From the NCBI GenBank assembly GCA_029834535.1, contig JAQMWT010000344.1, positions 248,001 to 312,000 of the forward strand: 64,000 bases of DNA, given 5' to 3'. The position numbers were made by a program, and so were the translations under genes. The DNA is from Chrysophaeum taylorii (Eukaryota > Sar > Pelagophyceae > Pelagomonadales > Pelagomonadaceae). Shown here one piece after another: positions 19,301 to 34,300 of this stretch (position 1 is its first letter; every line of letters begins with the position of its first letter). The notes below the pieces were generated by a model that did not search any database, was not told where the DNA came from, and was given only the letters and a program-made list of their open reading frames with translations.

Positions 19301-22300
19301 TTCGAGTCCTACTGACATCCCATCATCCTCGCCCAGCTCGACGCCGAGCAGCCAACCGTCTAGTCGACCGTCCGCACTACCGACTGTGAGTCCGTCGGCA
19401 GCACCGTCGAGCATTCCAAGCTCCTCACCGACGATGATGCCGACGACGAGGCCAACTTCATGGCCGTCAGCCTTTCCTTCTGCGCAGCCGACGAGTGTTC
19501 CGAGCTCGTTACCGTCGTCGATACCGACGAAGCAACCTAGCTCACACCCAACAACGGCACCATCGCCCATTCCGGCATCGATGCCAACATCCACTCCGTC
19601 CAATCTTCCGTCTTCCACGCCGAGCTCTATTCCGAGCGCGAGTCCGTCGATCGCGCCCAGCAGTGCGCCGAGCTCTGTACCATCTAGTGTGCCATCCGGC
19701 ACGCCCACCTCGAGTCCCTCTGCGACACCGTCGACTATGCCAAGCTCCGTACCGTCGATGTATCCCTCGACCCAGCCGACCTCTGTGCCGACCGTTGCGC
19801 CATCACGCGCGCCGACGAACGTTCCAAGCGCTCTGCCGTCGTCAATGCCTACGAACGAGCCCAGCTCGTGTCCATCGTCGATGCCGTCGCCCGTCCCTGC
19901 ATCCGCTCCCACTTCGAGTCCTACTGACATCCCATCATCCTCGCCCAGCTCGACGCCGAGCACAATACCTTCGAGCTTGCCGAGCATCTTACCAAGTAGC
20001 CAACCGTCTAGTCGACCGTCCGCAGTACCGACTGTGAGTCCGTCGGCAGCACCGTCGAGCGTTCCAAGCTCCTCACCGACGATGATGCCGACGACGAGGC
20101 CAACTTCATGGCCGTCAGCCTTTCCTTCTGGGCAGCCGACGAGTGTTCCGAGCTCGTTACCGTCGTCGATACCGACGAAGCAACCTAGTTCACACCCAAC
20201 AACAGCACCATCGCCCATTCCGGCATCGATGCCAACATCCACTCCGTCAAACCTTCCGTCTTCCACGCCGAGCTCTATTCCGAGCGCGAGTCCGTCGATC
20301 GCGCCCAGCAGTGCGCCGAGCTCTGTACCATCGAGTGTGCCATCCGGCACGCCCACCTCGAGTCCCTCTGCGACACCGTCGACTATGCCAAGCTCCGTAC
20401 CGTGGATGTATCCCTCGACCCAGCCGACCTCTGTGCCGACCGCTGCGCCATCACGCGCGCCGACGAACGTTCCAAGCGCTCTGCCGTCGTCGATGCCTAC
20501 GAGCGAGCCCAGCTCATATCCGTCTTCGATGCCGTCGCCCGTCCCTGCATCCGCTCCCACTTCGAGTCCTACTGACATCCCATCATCCTCGCCCAGCTCG
20601 ACGCCGAGCAGCCAACCGTCTAGTCGACCGTCCGCAGTACCGACTGTGAGTCCGTCGGCAGCACCGTCGAGCGTTCCAAGCTCCTCACCGACGATGATGC
20701 CGACGACGAGGCCAACTTCATGGCCGTCAGCCTTTCCTTCTGGGCAGCCGACGAGTGTTCCGAGCTCGTTACCGTCGTCGATACCGACGAAGCAACCTAG
20801 CTCACACCCAACAACAGCACCATCGCCCATTCCGGCATCGATGCCAACATCCACTCCGTCAAACCTTCCGTCTTCCACGCCGAGTGCTGTTCCGAGCGCG
20901 AGTCCGTCGATCGCGCCCAGCAGTGCGCCGAGCTCTGTACCATCTAGTGTGCCATCCGGCACGCCCACCTCGAGTCCCTCTGCGACACCGTCGACTATGC
21001 CAAGCTCCGTACCGTCGATGTATCCCTCGACCCAGCCGACCTCTGTGCCGACCGCTGCGCCATCACGCGCGCCAACGAACGTTCCAAGCGCTACGCCGTC
21101 GTCGATGCCTACGAGCGAGCCCAGCTCATATCCGTCTTCGATGCCGTCGCCCGTCCCTGCATCCGCTCCCACTTCGAGTCCTACTGACATCCCATCATCC
21201 TCGCCCAGCTCGACGCCGAGCAGCCAACCGTCTAGTCGACCGTCCGCAGTACCGACTGTGATTCCGTCGGCAGCACCGTCGAGCGTTCCAAGCTCCTCAC
21301 CGACGATGATGCCGACGACGAGGCCAACTTCATGGCCGTCAGCCTTTCCTTCTGGGCAGCCGACGAGTGTTCCGAGCTCGTTACCGTCGTCGATACCGAC
21401 GAAGCAACCTAGCTCACACCCAACAACAGCACCATCGCCCATTCCAGCATCGATGCCAACATCCACTCCGTCCAATCTTCCGTCTTCCACGCCGAGCTCT
21501 ATTCCGAGCGCGAGTCCGTCGATCGCGCCGAGCAGAGCGCCGACTTCTGTACCATCTAGTGTGCCATCCGGCACGCCCACCTCGAGTCCCTCTACGACAC
21601 CGTCGACTATGCCAAGCTCCGTACCGTCGATGTATCCCTCGACCCAGCCGACCTCTGTGCCGACCGCTGCGCCATCACGCGCGCCGACGAACGTTCCAAG
21701 CGCTCTGCCGTCGTCAATGCCTACGAACGAGCCCAGCTCATATCCGTCTTCGATGCCATCGCCCGTCCCTGCATCCGCTCCAACTTCGAGTCCTACTGAC
21801 ATCCCATCATCCTCGCCCAGCTCGACGCCGAGCACAATACCTTCGAGCTTGCCGAGCATCTTACCAAGTAGCCAACCGTCTAGTCGACCGTCCGTAGTAC
21901 CGACTGTGAGTCCGTCGGCAGCACCGTCGAGCGTTCCAAGCTCCTCACCGACGATGATGCCGACGACGAGGCCAACTTCATGGCCGTCAGCCTTTCCTTC
22001 TGCGCAGCCGACGAGTGTTCCGAGCTCGTTACCGTCGTCGATACCGACGAAGCAACCTAGCTCACACCCAACAACAGCACCATCGCCCATTCCGGCATCG
22101 ATGCCAACATCCACTCCGTCCAATCTTCCGTCTTCCACGCCGAGCGCTGTTCCGAGCGCGTGTCCGTCGATCGCGCCCAGCAGTGCGCCGAGCTCTGTAC
22201 CATCTAGTGTGCCATCCGGCACGCCCACCTCGAGTCCCTCTGCGACACCGTCGACTATACCAAGCTCCGTACCGTCGATGTATCCCTCGACCCAGCCGAC

Positions 22301-25300
22301 CTCTGTGCCGACCGCTGCGCCATCACGCGCGCCAACGAACGCTCCAAGTGCTCTGCCGTCGTCAATGCCTACGAACGAGCCCAGCTCGTGTCCATCTTCG
22401 ATGCCGTCGCCCGTCCCTGCATCCGCTCCCACTTCGAGTCCTACTGACATCCCATCATCCTCGCCCAGCTCGACGCCGAGCACAATACCTTCGAGCTTGC
22501 CGAGCATCTTACCAAGTAGCCAACCGTCTAGTCGACCGTCCGCAGTACCGACTGTGAGTCCGTCGGCAGCACCGTCGAGCGTTCCAAGCTCCTCACCGAC
22601 GATGATGCCGACGACGAGGCCAACTTCATGGCCGTCAGCCTTTCCTTCTGCGCAGCCGACGAGTGTTCCGAGCTCGTTACCGTCGTCGATACCGACGAAG
22701 CAACCTAGCTCACACCCAACAACAGCACCATCGCCCATTCCGGCATCGATGCCAACATCCACTCCGTCCAATCTTCCGTCTTCCACGCCGAGCGCTGTTC
22801 CGAGCGCGAGTCCGTCGATCGCGCCCAGCAGTGCGCCGAGCTCTGTACCATCTAGTGTGCCATCCGGCACGCCCACCTCGAGTCCCTCTGCGACACCGTC
22901 GACTATACCAAGCTCCGTACCGTCGATGTATCCCTCGACCCAGCCGACCTCTGTGCCGACCGCTGCGCCATCACGCGCGCCAACGAACGCTCCAAGTGCT
23001 CTGCCGTCGTCAATGCCTACGAACGAGCCCAGCTCGTGTCCATCTTCGATGCCGTCGCCCGTCCCTGCATCCGCTCCCACTTCGAGTCCTACTGACATCC
23101 CATCATCCTCGCCCAGCTCGACGCCGAGCACAATACCTTCGAGCTTGCCGAGCATCTTACCAAGTAGCCAACCGTCTAGTCGACCGTCCGCAGTACCGAC
23201 TGTGAGTCCGTCGGCAGCACCGTCGAGCGTTCCAAGCTCCTCACCGACGATGATGCCGACGACGAGGCCAACTTCATGGCCGTCAGCCTTTCCTTCTGCG
23301 CAGCCGACGAGTGTTCCGAGCTCGTTACCGTCGTCGATACCGACGAAGCAACCTAGCTCACACCCAACAACAGCACCATCGCCCATTCCGGCATCGATGC
23401 CAACATCCACTCCGTCCAATCTTCCGTCTTCCACGCCGAGCGCTGTTCCGAGCGCGAGTCCGTCGATCGCGCCCAGCAGTGCGCCGAGCTCTGTACCATC
23501 TAGTGTGCCATCCGGCACGCCCACCTCGAGTCCCTCTGCGACACCGTCGACTATGCCAAGCTCCGTACCGTCGATGTATCCCTCGACCCAGCCGACCTCT
23601 GTGCCGACCGCTGCGCCATCACGTGCGCCAACGAACGTTCCAAGCGCTACGCCGTCGTCGATGCCTACGAGCGAGCCCAGCTCATATCCGTCTTCGATGC
23701 CGTCGCCCGTCCCTGCATCCGCTCCCACTTCGAGTCCTACTGACATCCCATCATCCTCGCCCAGCTCGACGCCGAGCAGCCAACCGTCTAGTCGACCGTC
23801 CGCAGTACCGACTGTGAGTCCGTCGGCAGCACCGTCGAGCGTTCCAAGCTCCTCACCGACGATGATGCCGACGACGAGGCCAACTTCATGGCCGTCAGCC
23901 TTTCCTTCTGGGCAGCCGACGAGTGTTCCGAGCTCGTTACCGTCGTCGATACCGACGAAGCAACCTAGCTCACACCCAACAACAGCACCATCGCCCATTC
24001 CGGCATCGATGCCAACATCCACTCCGTCAAACCTTCCGTCTTCCACGCCGAGCTCTATTCCGAGCGTGAGTCCGTCGATCGCCCCCAGCAGTGCGCCGAG
24101 CTCTGTACCATCTAGTGTGCCATCCGGCGCGCCCACCTCGAGTCCCTCTGCGACACCGTCGACTGTACCGAGCTCCACACCGTCAATGTATCCCTCGACC
24201 CAGCCGACCTCTGTGCCGACCGCTGCGCCATCACGCGTGCCGACGAACGTTCCAAGCGCTCTGCCGTCGTCAATGCCTACGAACGAGCCCAGCTCATATC
24301 CGTCTTCGATGCCGTCGCCCGTCCCTGCATCCGCTCCCACTTCGAGTCCTACTGACATCCCATCATCCTCGCCCAGCTCGACGCCGAGCAGCCAACCGTC
24401 TAGTCGACCGTCCGCAGTACCAACTGTGAGTCCGTCGGCAACACCGTCGAGCGTTCCAAGCTCCTCACCGACGATGATGCCGACGACGAGGCCAACTTCA
24501 TCGCCGTCAGCCTTTCCTTCTGGGCAGCCGACGAGTGTTCCGAGCTCGTTACCGTCGTCGATACCGACGAAGCAACCTAGCTCACACCCAACAACAGCAC
24601 CATCGCCCATTCCGGCATCGATGCCAACATCCACTCCGTCCAATCTTCCGTCTTCCACGCCGAGTGCTGTTCCGAGCGCGAGTCCGTCGATCGCGCCCAG
24701 CAGTGCGCCGAGCTCTGTACCATCTAGTGTGCCATCCGGCGCGCCCACCTCGAGTCCCTCTGCGACACCGTCGACTGTACCGAGCTCCACACCGTCAATG
24801 TATCCCTCGACCCAGCCGACCTCTGTGCCGACCGCTGCGCCATCACGCGTGCCGACGAACGTTCCAAGCGCTCTGCCGTCGTCAATGCCTACGAACGAGC
24901 CCAGCTCATATCCGTCTTCGATGCCGTCGCCCGTCCCTGCATCCGCTCCCACTTCGAGTCCTACTGACATCCCATCATCCTCGCCCAGCTCGACGCCGAG
25001 CAGCCAACCGTCTAGTCGACCGTCCGCAGTACCAACTGTGAGTCCGTCGGCAACACCGTCGAGCGTTCCAAGCTCCTCACCGACGATGATGCCGACGACG
25101 AGGCCAACTTCATCGCCGTCAGCCTTTCCTTCTGGGCAGCCGACGAGTGTTCCGAGCTCGTTACCGTCGTCGATACCGACGAAGCAACCTAGCTCACACC
25201 CAACAACAGCACCATCGCCCATTCCGGCATCGATGCCAACATCCACTCCGTCCAATCTTCCGTCTTCCACGCCGAGTGCTGTTCCGAGCGCGAGTCCGTC

Positions 25301-28300
25301 GATCGCGCCCAGCAGTGCGCCGAGCTCTGTACCATCTAGTGTGCCATCCGGCACGCCCACCTCGAGTCCCTCTGCGACACCGTCGACTATGCCAAGCTCC
25401 GTACCGTCGATGTATCCCTCGACCCAGCCGACCTCTGTGCCGACCGCTGCGCCATCACGCGCGCCAACGAACGTTCCAAGCGCTACGCCGTCGTCGATGC
25501 CTACGAGCGAGCCCAGCTCATATCCGTCTTCGATGCCGTCGCCCGTCCCTGCATCCGCTCCCACTTCGAGTCCTACTGACATCCCATCATCCTCGCCCAG
25601 CTCGACGCCGAGCAGCCAACCGTCTAGTCGACCGTCCGCAGTACCGACTGTGAGTCCGTCGGCAGCACCGTCGAGCGTTCCAAGCTCCTCACCGACGATG
25701 ATGCCGACGACGAGGCCAACTTCATGGCCGTCAGCCTTTCCTTCTGGGCAGCCGACGAGTGTTCCGAGCTCGTTACCGTCGTCGATACCGACGAAGCAAC
25801 CTAGCTCACACCCAACAACAGCACCATCGCCCATTCCGGCATCGATGCCAACATCCACTCCGTCAAACCTTCCGTCTTCCACGCCGAGCTCTATTCCGAG
25901 CGTGAGTCCGTCGATCGCGCCCAGCAGTGCGCCGAGCTCTGTACCATCTAGTGTGCCATCCGGCACGCCCACCTCGAGTCCCTCTGCGACACCGTCGACT
26001 GTACCGAGCTCCACACCGTCAATGTATCCCTCGACCCAGCCGACCTCTGTGCCGACCGCTGCGCCATCACGCGCGCCGACGAACGTTCCAAGCGCTCTGC
26101 CGTCGTCAATGCCTACGAACGAGCCCAGCTCATATCCGTCTTCGATGCCGTCGCCCGTCCCTGCATCCGCTCCCACTTCGAGTCCTACTGACATCCCATC
26201 ATCCTCGCCCAGCTCGACGCCGAGCAGCCAACCGTCTAGTCGACCGTCCGCAGTACCAACTGTGAGTCCGTCGGCAACACCGTCGAGCGTTCCAAGCTCC
26301 TCACCGACGATGATGCCGACGACGAGGCCAACTTCATCGCCGTCAGCCTTTCCTTCTGGGCAGCCGACGAGTGTTCCGAGCTCGTTACCGTCGTCGATAC
26401 CGACGAAGCAACCTAGCTCACACCCAACAACAGCACCATCGCCCATTCCGGCATCGATACCAACATCCACTCCGTCCAATCTTCCGTCTTCCACGCCGAG
26501 TGCTGTTCCGAGCGCGAGTCCGTCGATCGCGCCCAGCAGTGCGCCGAGCTCTGTACCATCTAGTGTGCCATCCGGCATCCCCACCTCGAGTCCCTCTGCG
26601 ACACCGTCGACTATGCCAAGCTCCGTACCCTCGATGTATCCCTCGACCCAGCCGACCTCTGTGCCGACCGCTGCGCCATCACGCGCGCCAACGAACGTTC
26701 CAAGCGCTCTGCCGTCGTCAATGCCTACGAACGAGCCCAGCTCGCGTCCGTCGGGAATGCCATCGCCTGTTCCGGCAACCGCCCCCACTTCGAGTCCTAC
26801 TGACATCCCGTCAACCTTCCCGAGCTCGACGCCGAGCTCAATACCTTCGAGCTTGCCGAGCAGCTTGCCAAGCACCCAACCGTCTAGTCGACCGTCCGCA
26901 GCGCCAACTATGAGTCCGTCCGCAGCACCGTCGAGCGTTCCAAGCTCCTCGCCGTCGATGATGCCTACGACGAAGCCAACTTCAGGGCCGTCAGCCTTGC
27001 CTTTTGGGCAGCCGATGAGTGTTCCGAGCTCGTTGCCGTCATCTTTACCAACGAAGCAACCAATCTCTCACCCAACAGCAGCACCATCGTCCATTCCAGC
27101 ATCGATGCCGACATCCACTCCGTCCACTCTTCCATCTTCTGCGCCGAGCTCTGTTCCGAGCGCGTGTCCTTCGACCGCACCTAGCCGCGCGCCAACCTCT
27201 GTACCATCTAGTGTGCCATCCGGCGCACCCTCGTCGATTCCCTCTGCGACACCGTCCACTTTGCCAAGCTCCGCACCGTCGATGTACCCCTCGACCCAGC
27301 CAACATCTGTGCCGACAGCTGCGCCATCACGTGCGCCAACGAACGTTCCGAGTGCGTCGCCGTCGTCAGTGCCTATGAACGAGCCCAGCTCATATCCGTC
27401 TTCGATGCCGTCACCCGTTCCTGCATCCGCTCCCACTTCGAGTCCTACTGACATGCCATCATCCTCGCCCAGCTCGACGCCGTTAACATTTCCTACGAGC
27501 TTACCGAGCATCTTACCAAGTAGCCAACCGTCTAGTCGACCGTCCGCAGTGCCGACTGTGAGTCCGTCGGCAGCACCGTCGAGCTTTCCAAGCTCCTCAC
27601 CGACGATGATGCCGACGACGAGGCCAACTTCATCGCCGTCAGCCTTTCCTTCTGGGCAGCCGACGAGTGTTCCGAGCTCGTTACCGTCGTCGATACCGAC
27701 GAAGCAACCTAGCTCACACCCAACAACAGCACCATCGCCCATTCCGGCATCGATGCCAACATCCACTCCGTCCAATCTTCCGTCTTCCACGCCGAGCGCT
27801 GTTCCGAGCGCGAGTCCGTCGATCGCGCCCAGCAGTGCGCCAAGCTCCGTACCACTTAGTGTGCCATCTGGCGCTCCCTCGTCGAGTCCCTCTGTGACAC
27901 CGTCGATTGCGCCAAGCTCCGCACCGTCGATGTATCCCTCGACCCAGTCGACCACTGTGCCGACGGCTGCGCCATCACGCGTGCCGACGAACGTTCCGAG
28001 CGCGTCGCCGTCGTCAATGCCCACAAACGAACCCAGCTCATATCCGTCTTCGATGCCGTCGCCCATTCCTGCATCTGCTCCTACTTCGAGTCCTACTGAC
28101 ATCCCATCAACCCCACCCAGCTCGACGCCGATAACAGTTCCTATGAGCTTGCCTAGCAGCTTACCAAGCCGACAACCGTCTAGTCGACCGTCCGCAGTGC
28201 CGACTGTGAGTCCGTCGGCAGCACCGTCGAGCTTTCCAAGCTCCTCACCGACGATGATGCCGACGACGAGGCCAACTTCATCGCCGTCAGCCTTTCCTTC

Positions 28301-31300
28301 TGGGCAGCCGACGAGTGTTCCGAGCTCGTTACCGTCGTCGATACCGACGAAGCAACCTAGCTCACACCCAACAACAGCACCATCGCCCATTCCGGCATCG
28401 ATGCCAACATCCACTCCGTCCAATCTTCCGTCTTCCACGCCGAGCGCTGTTCCGAGCGCGAGTCCGTCGATCGCGCCCAGCAGTGCGCCGAGCTCTGTAC
28501 CATCTAGTGTGCCATCCGGCGCGCCCACCTCGAGTCCCTCTGTGACACCGTCGATTGCACCAAGCTCCGCACCGTCAATATATCCCTCGACCCAGCCGAC
28601 CTCTGTGCCGACGGCAGCGCCATCACGCGTGCCGACGAATGCTCCAAGCGCTTTGCCGTCGTCAATGCCTACGAACGAGCCCAGCTCGTATCCGTCTTCG
28701 ATGCCGTCGCCCATTCCTGCATCCGCTCCCACTTCGAGTCCTACCAACATCCCGTCAACCTTGCCCAGCTCGACGCCGAGCACAATTCCTTCGAGCTTGC
28801 CGAGCAGCTTACCAAGCAGCCAACCGTCTAGCCGACCGTCCGCAGCGCCGACTGTGAGTCCATCGGCAGCACCGTCGAGCGTTCCAAGCTCCTTGCCGTC
28901 GACGTTGCCTACGACGAGGCCAACTTCATGCCCGTCAGCTTTGCCTTCTGCGCAGCCGACTAGGTTGCCAAGCTTTAAGTCGTCGTTGATACCCACGAAG
29001 CAACCGAGCATGTGTCCGACTAAAGCGCCGTCTCTTATTCCGGCGTCGATACCCACTCCAAATCCGTTAGCTACTCCTTCAGTCGTTTCTACTTCAACGC
29101 CAAGTTTAAGTCCCTTGGACTTACCGAGCAGCCTGTTTATTTCCTCCGCCGCACCCAGCACATTATCACCGCAACCCACGAAATGGCACGCTTGGACACC
29201 GAGTGCGGGACCATCAAGGCAGCCTTCAGCATACTCATCGGAGAATCCTTCAAAATCACCGACAAAACAACCTAGTTCAGCTCCCACAACACGTCCATCA
29301 CTACCTTCTGAAACTGCACCTTCAGCAGCCCCAACTCGTATTCCATCAACGCAGCCAACCAAGCCACCAAGTGAAATTCATATTGGCAGCACAATCAAGT
29401 TGGAAGTTATATATATGCTGCTCCTCAATGCAGACACAGACAACACAATTCTAACATTGGAAAACAACGTCATCCTTGACTTAAACACGCTTGAAACTGA
29501 AAATCTGAACGTGGAAGCTGTGGTTATTGTAGACGGAACAACAGTAAAACAGGTCGTCTTCGCATTGGAAAAAGACCTAAGCAAGAGAAATGCAACAAGT
29601 ACTGCTGAACCGTACACATTTTTCGGGAATACTCCAACAAACCACACAAACGAAAAATTCGAAGCAGGTACCTACACACTGACAGCAGTACCATATGCAG
29701 AAGACGGAACAATTGGAGTTTCCCTCAGCCTGAATATCACCTTTTTTGCTGCCACCACCGCGCCCACCGTGACCGTCAGCATCGCCGTGGTCGAGTTTGT
29801 CCTGATTGACGCTGAGACGGGTGGGCAGCTTGCTGTCATTTCTGACGGGAGCACTATCAACTTCAACACGCTTCCGACGGACGACGTCGAGATCATCGCA
29901 ATAGTGAGCGCAACGAACACGAACATAAGCAGCGTCGCGTTCAATCTCAACAACGGTGGGCTCGAGGCGAGCGATAGCGGCGAGCCGTACGAGCTTTTCG
30001 GAAACCTGAGCGCCACCAGCGCGCTCAACTTTTCGATGATCGAGCAAACGCTCGAGGCCACGCCGTATTCGGTTGATGGGCTTGTTGGGGAGACGTACTC
30101 GGTGTCCTTCAGCGTTATCGCGGCGACCCCCGCGCCCACCGTGACCGTCAGCATCGCCGTGGTCGAGTTTGTCCTGATTGACGCTGAGACGGGTGGGCAG
30201 CTCGCTGTCATTTCTGACGGGAGCACGATCAACTTCAACACGCTTCCGACAGACGACGTCGAGATCATCGCAGTAGTGAGCGCAACGAACACGAACATAA
30301 GCAGCGTCGCGTTCAATCTCAACAACGGTGGGCTCGAGACGAGCGATAGCGGCGAGCCGTACGAGCTTTTCGGGAACCTGAGCGCCACCAGCGCGCTCAA
30401 CTTTTCGATGATCGAGCAAACGCTCGAGGCCACGCCGTATTCGGTTGATGGGCTTGTTGGGGAGACGTACTCGGTGTCCTTCAGCGTTATCGCGGCGACC
30501 CCCGCGCCCACCGTGACCGTCAGCATCGCCGTGGTCGAGTTTGTATTGATTGATGCTGAGACGGGTGGGCAGCTTGCTGTCATTTCTGACGGGAGCACGA
30601 TCAACTTCAACACGCTTCCGACGGACGACGTCGAGATCATCGCAATAGTGAGCGCAACGAACACGAACATAAGCAGCGTCGCGTTCAATCTCAACAACGG
30701 TGGGCTCGAGACGAGCGATAGTGGCGAGCCGTACGCGCTTTTCGGAAACCTGAGCGCCACCAGCGCGCTCAACTTTTCGATGATCGAGCAATCACTCGAG
30801 GCCACGCCGTATTCGGTTGATGGGCTTGTTGGCGAGACGTACTCGGTGTCCTTCAGCGTTATCGCGGCGACCCCCGCGCCCACCGTGACCGTCAGCATCG
30901 CCGTGGTCGAGTTTGTATTGATTGATGCTGAGACGGGTGGGCAGCTTGCGGTCATTTCTGACGGGAGCACGATCAACTTCAACGCGCTTCCGACGGACGA
31001 CGTCGAGATCATCGCAATAGTGAGCGCAACGAACACGAACATAAGCAGCGTCGCGTTCAATCTCAACAACGGTGGGCTCGAGACAAGCGATAGTGGCGAG
31101 CCGTACGAGCTTTTCGGAAACCTGAGCGCCACCAGCGCGCTCAACTTTTCGATGATCGAGCAATCACTCGAGGCCACGCCGTATTCGGTTGATGGGCTTG
31201 TTGGCGAGACGTACTCGGCGTCCTTCAGCGTTATCGCGGCGACCGGCGCGCCCACCGTGACCGTCAGCATCGCCGTGGTCGAGTTTGTATTGATTGACGC

Positions 31301-34300
31301 TGAGACGGGTGGGCAGCTTGCGGTCATTTCTGACGGGAGCACGATCAACTTCAACGCGCTTCCGACGGACGACGTCGAGATCATCGCAATAGTGAGCGCA
31401 ACGAACACGAACATAAGCAGCGTCGCGTTCAATCTCAACAACGGTGGGCTCGAGACGAGCGATAGTGGCGAGCCGTACGAGCTTTTCGGAAACCTGAGCG
31501 CCACCAGCGCGCTCAACTTTTCGATGATCGAGCAAACGCTCGAGGCCACGCCGTATTCGGTTGATGGGCTTGTTGGGGAGACGTACTCGGTGTCCTTCAG
31601 CGTCATCGCGGCGACCCCCGCGCCCACCGTGACCGTCAGCGTCGCCGTGGTCGAGTTTGTATTGATTGATGCTGAGACGGGTGGGCAGCTTGCGGTCATT
31701 TCTGACGGGAGCACGATCAACTTCAACGCGCTTCCGACAGACGACGTCGAGATCATCGCAATAGTGAGCGCAACGAACACGAACATAAGCAGCGTCGCGT
31801 TCAATCTCAACAACGGTGGGCTCGAGACAAGCGATAGCGGCGAGCCGTACGCGCTTTTCGGAAACCTGAGCGCCACCAGCGCGCTCAACTTTTCGATGAT
31901 CGAGCAAACGCTCGAGGCCACGCCGTATTCGGTTGATGGGCTTGTTGGGGAGACGTACTCGGTGTCCTTCAGCGTTATCGCGGCGACCCCCGCGCCCACC
32001 GTGACCGTCAGCATCGCCGTGGTCGAGTTTGTCCTGATTGACGCTGAGACGGGTGGTCAGCTTGCTGTCATTTCTGACGGGAGCACGATCAACTTCAACG
32101 CGCTTCCGACGGACGACGTCGAGATCATCGCAATAGTGAGCGCAACGAACACGAACATAAGCAGCGTCGCGTTCAATCTCAACAACGGTGGGCTCGAGAC
32201 GAGCGATAGTGGCGAGCCGTACGAGCTTTTCGGAAACCTGAGCGCCACCAGCGCGCTCAACTTTTCGATGATCGAGCAAACGCTCGAGGCCACGCCGTAT
32301 TCGGTTGATGGGCTTGTTGGGGAGACGTACTCGGTGTCCTTCAGCGTTATCGCGGCGACCCCCGCGCCCACCGTGACCGTCAGCATCGCCGTGGTCGAGT
32401 TTGTATTGATTGACGCTGAAACTGGTGGGCAGCTTGCGGTCATTTCTGACGGGAGCACGATCAACTTCAACGCGCTTCCGACGGACGACGTCGAGATCAT
32501 CGCAATAGTGAGCGCAACGAACACGAACATAAGCAGCGTCGCGTTCAATCTCAACAACGGTGGGCTCGAGACGAGCGATAGCGGCGAGCCGTACGAGCTT
32601 TTCGGAAACCTGAGCGCCACCAGCGCGCTCAACTTTTCGATGATCGAGCAAACGCTCGAGGCCACGCCGTATTCGGTTGATGGGCTTGTTGGGGAGACGT
32701 ACTCGGTGTCCTTCAGCGTCATCGCGGCGACCCCCGCGCCCACCGTGACCGTCAGCGTTGCCGTGGTCGAGTTTGTATTGATTGATGCTGAGACGGGTGG
32801 GCAGCTTGCGGTCATTTCTGACGGGAGCACGATCAACTTCAACGCGCTTCCGACAGACGACGTCGAGATCATCGCAATAGTGAGCGCAACGAACACGAAC
32901 ATAAGCAGCGTCGCGTTCAATCTCAACAACGGTGGGCTCGAGACAAGCGATAGCGGCGAGCCGTACGCGCTTTTCGGAAACCTGAGCGCCACCAGCGCGC
33001 TCAACTTTTCGATGATCGAGCAAACGCTCGAGGCCACGCCGTATTCGGTTGATGGGCTTGTTGGGGAGACGTACTCGGTGTCCTTCAGCGTCATCGCGGC
33101 GACCACCGCGCCCACCGTGACCGTCAGCATCGCCGTGGTCGAGTTTGTCCTGATTGATGCTGAGACGGGTGGTCAGCTTGCTGTCATTTCTGACGGGAGC
33201 ACGATCAACTTCAACGCGCTTCCGACGGACGACGTCGAGATCATCGCAATAGTGAGCGCAACGAACACGAACATAAGCAGCGTCGCGTTCAATCTCAACA
33301 ACGGTGGGCTCGAGACGAGCGATAGTGGCGAGCCGTACGAGCTTTTCGGAAACCTGAGCGCCACCAGCGCGCTCAACTTTTCGATGATCGAGCAAACGCT
33401 CGAGGCCACGCCGTATTCGGTTGATGGGCTTGTTGGGGAGACGTACTCGGCGTCCTTCAGCGTCACCGCGGCGACCGGCGCGCCCACCGTGACCGTCAGC
33501 ATCGCCGTGGTCGAGTTTGTCCTGATTGACGCTGAGACGGGTGGGCAGCTTGCTGTCATTTCTTACGGGAGCACGATCAACTTCAACGTGCTTCCGACGG
33601 ACGACGTCGAGATCATCGCAATAGTGAGCGCAACGAACACGAACATAAGCAGCGTCGCGTTCAATCTCAACAACGGTGGGCTCGAGACGAGCGATAGCGG
33701 CGAGCCATACGAGCTTTTCGGGAATCTGAGCGCCACCAGCGCGCTCAACTTTTCGATGATCGAGCAAACGCTCGAGGCCACGCCGTATTCGGTTGATGGG
33801 CTTGTTGGGGAGACGTACTCGGTGTCCTTCAGCGTCATCGCGGCGACCACCGCGCCCACCGTGACCGTCAGCATCGCCGTGGTCGAGTTTGTCCTGATTG
33901 ACGCTGAGACGGGTGGGCAGCTTGCGGTCATTTCTGACGGGAGCACGATCAACTTCAACGCGCTTCCGACGGACGACGTCGAGATCATCGCAATAGTGAG
34001 CGCAACGAACACGAACATAAGCAGCGTCGCGTTCAATCTCAACAACGGTGGGCTCGAGACGAGCGATAGCGGCGAGCCGTACGAGCTTTTCGGAAACCTG
34101 AGCGCCACCAGCGCGCTCAACTTTTCGATGATCGAGCAAACGCTCGAGGCCACGCCGTATTCGGTTGATGGGCTTGTTGGGGAGACGTACTCGGTGTCCT
34201 TCAGCGTCATCGCGGCGACCACCGCGCCCACCGTGACCGTCAGCATCGCCGTGGTCGAGTTTGTCCTGATTGACGCTGAGACGGGTGGTCAGCTTGCTGT

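Noticed and set aside
19196-26875. A 2,559-codon antisense frame over the stalk repeats (GIDDGNELGTLVG-type protein).
   Set aside because: It is the reverse reading of a 12-nt-unit PS/PT repeat whose period is a multiple of three, so stops are absent by composition. It has no start context, domain or independent variation.
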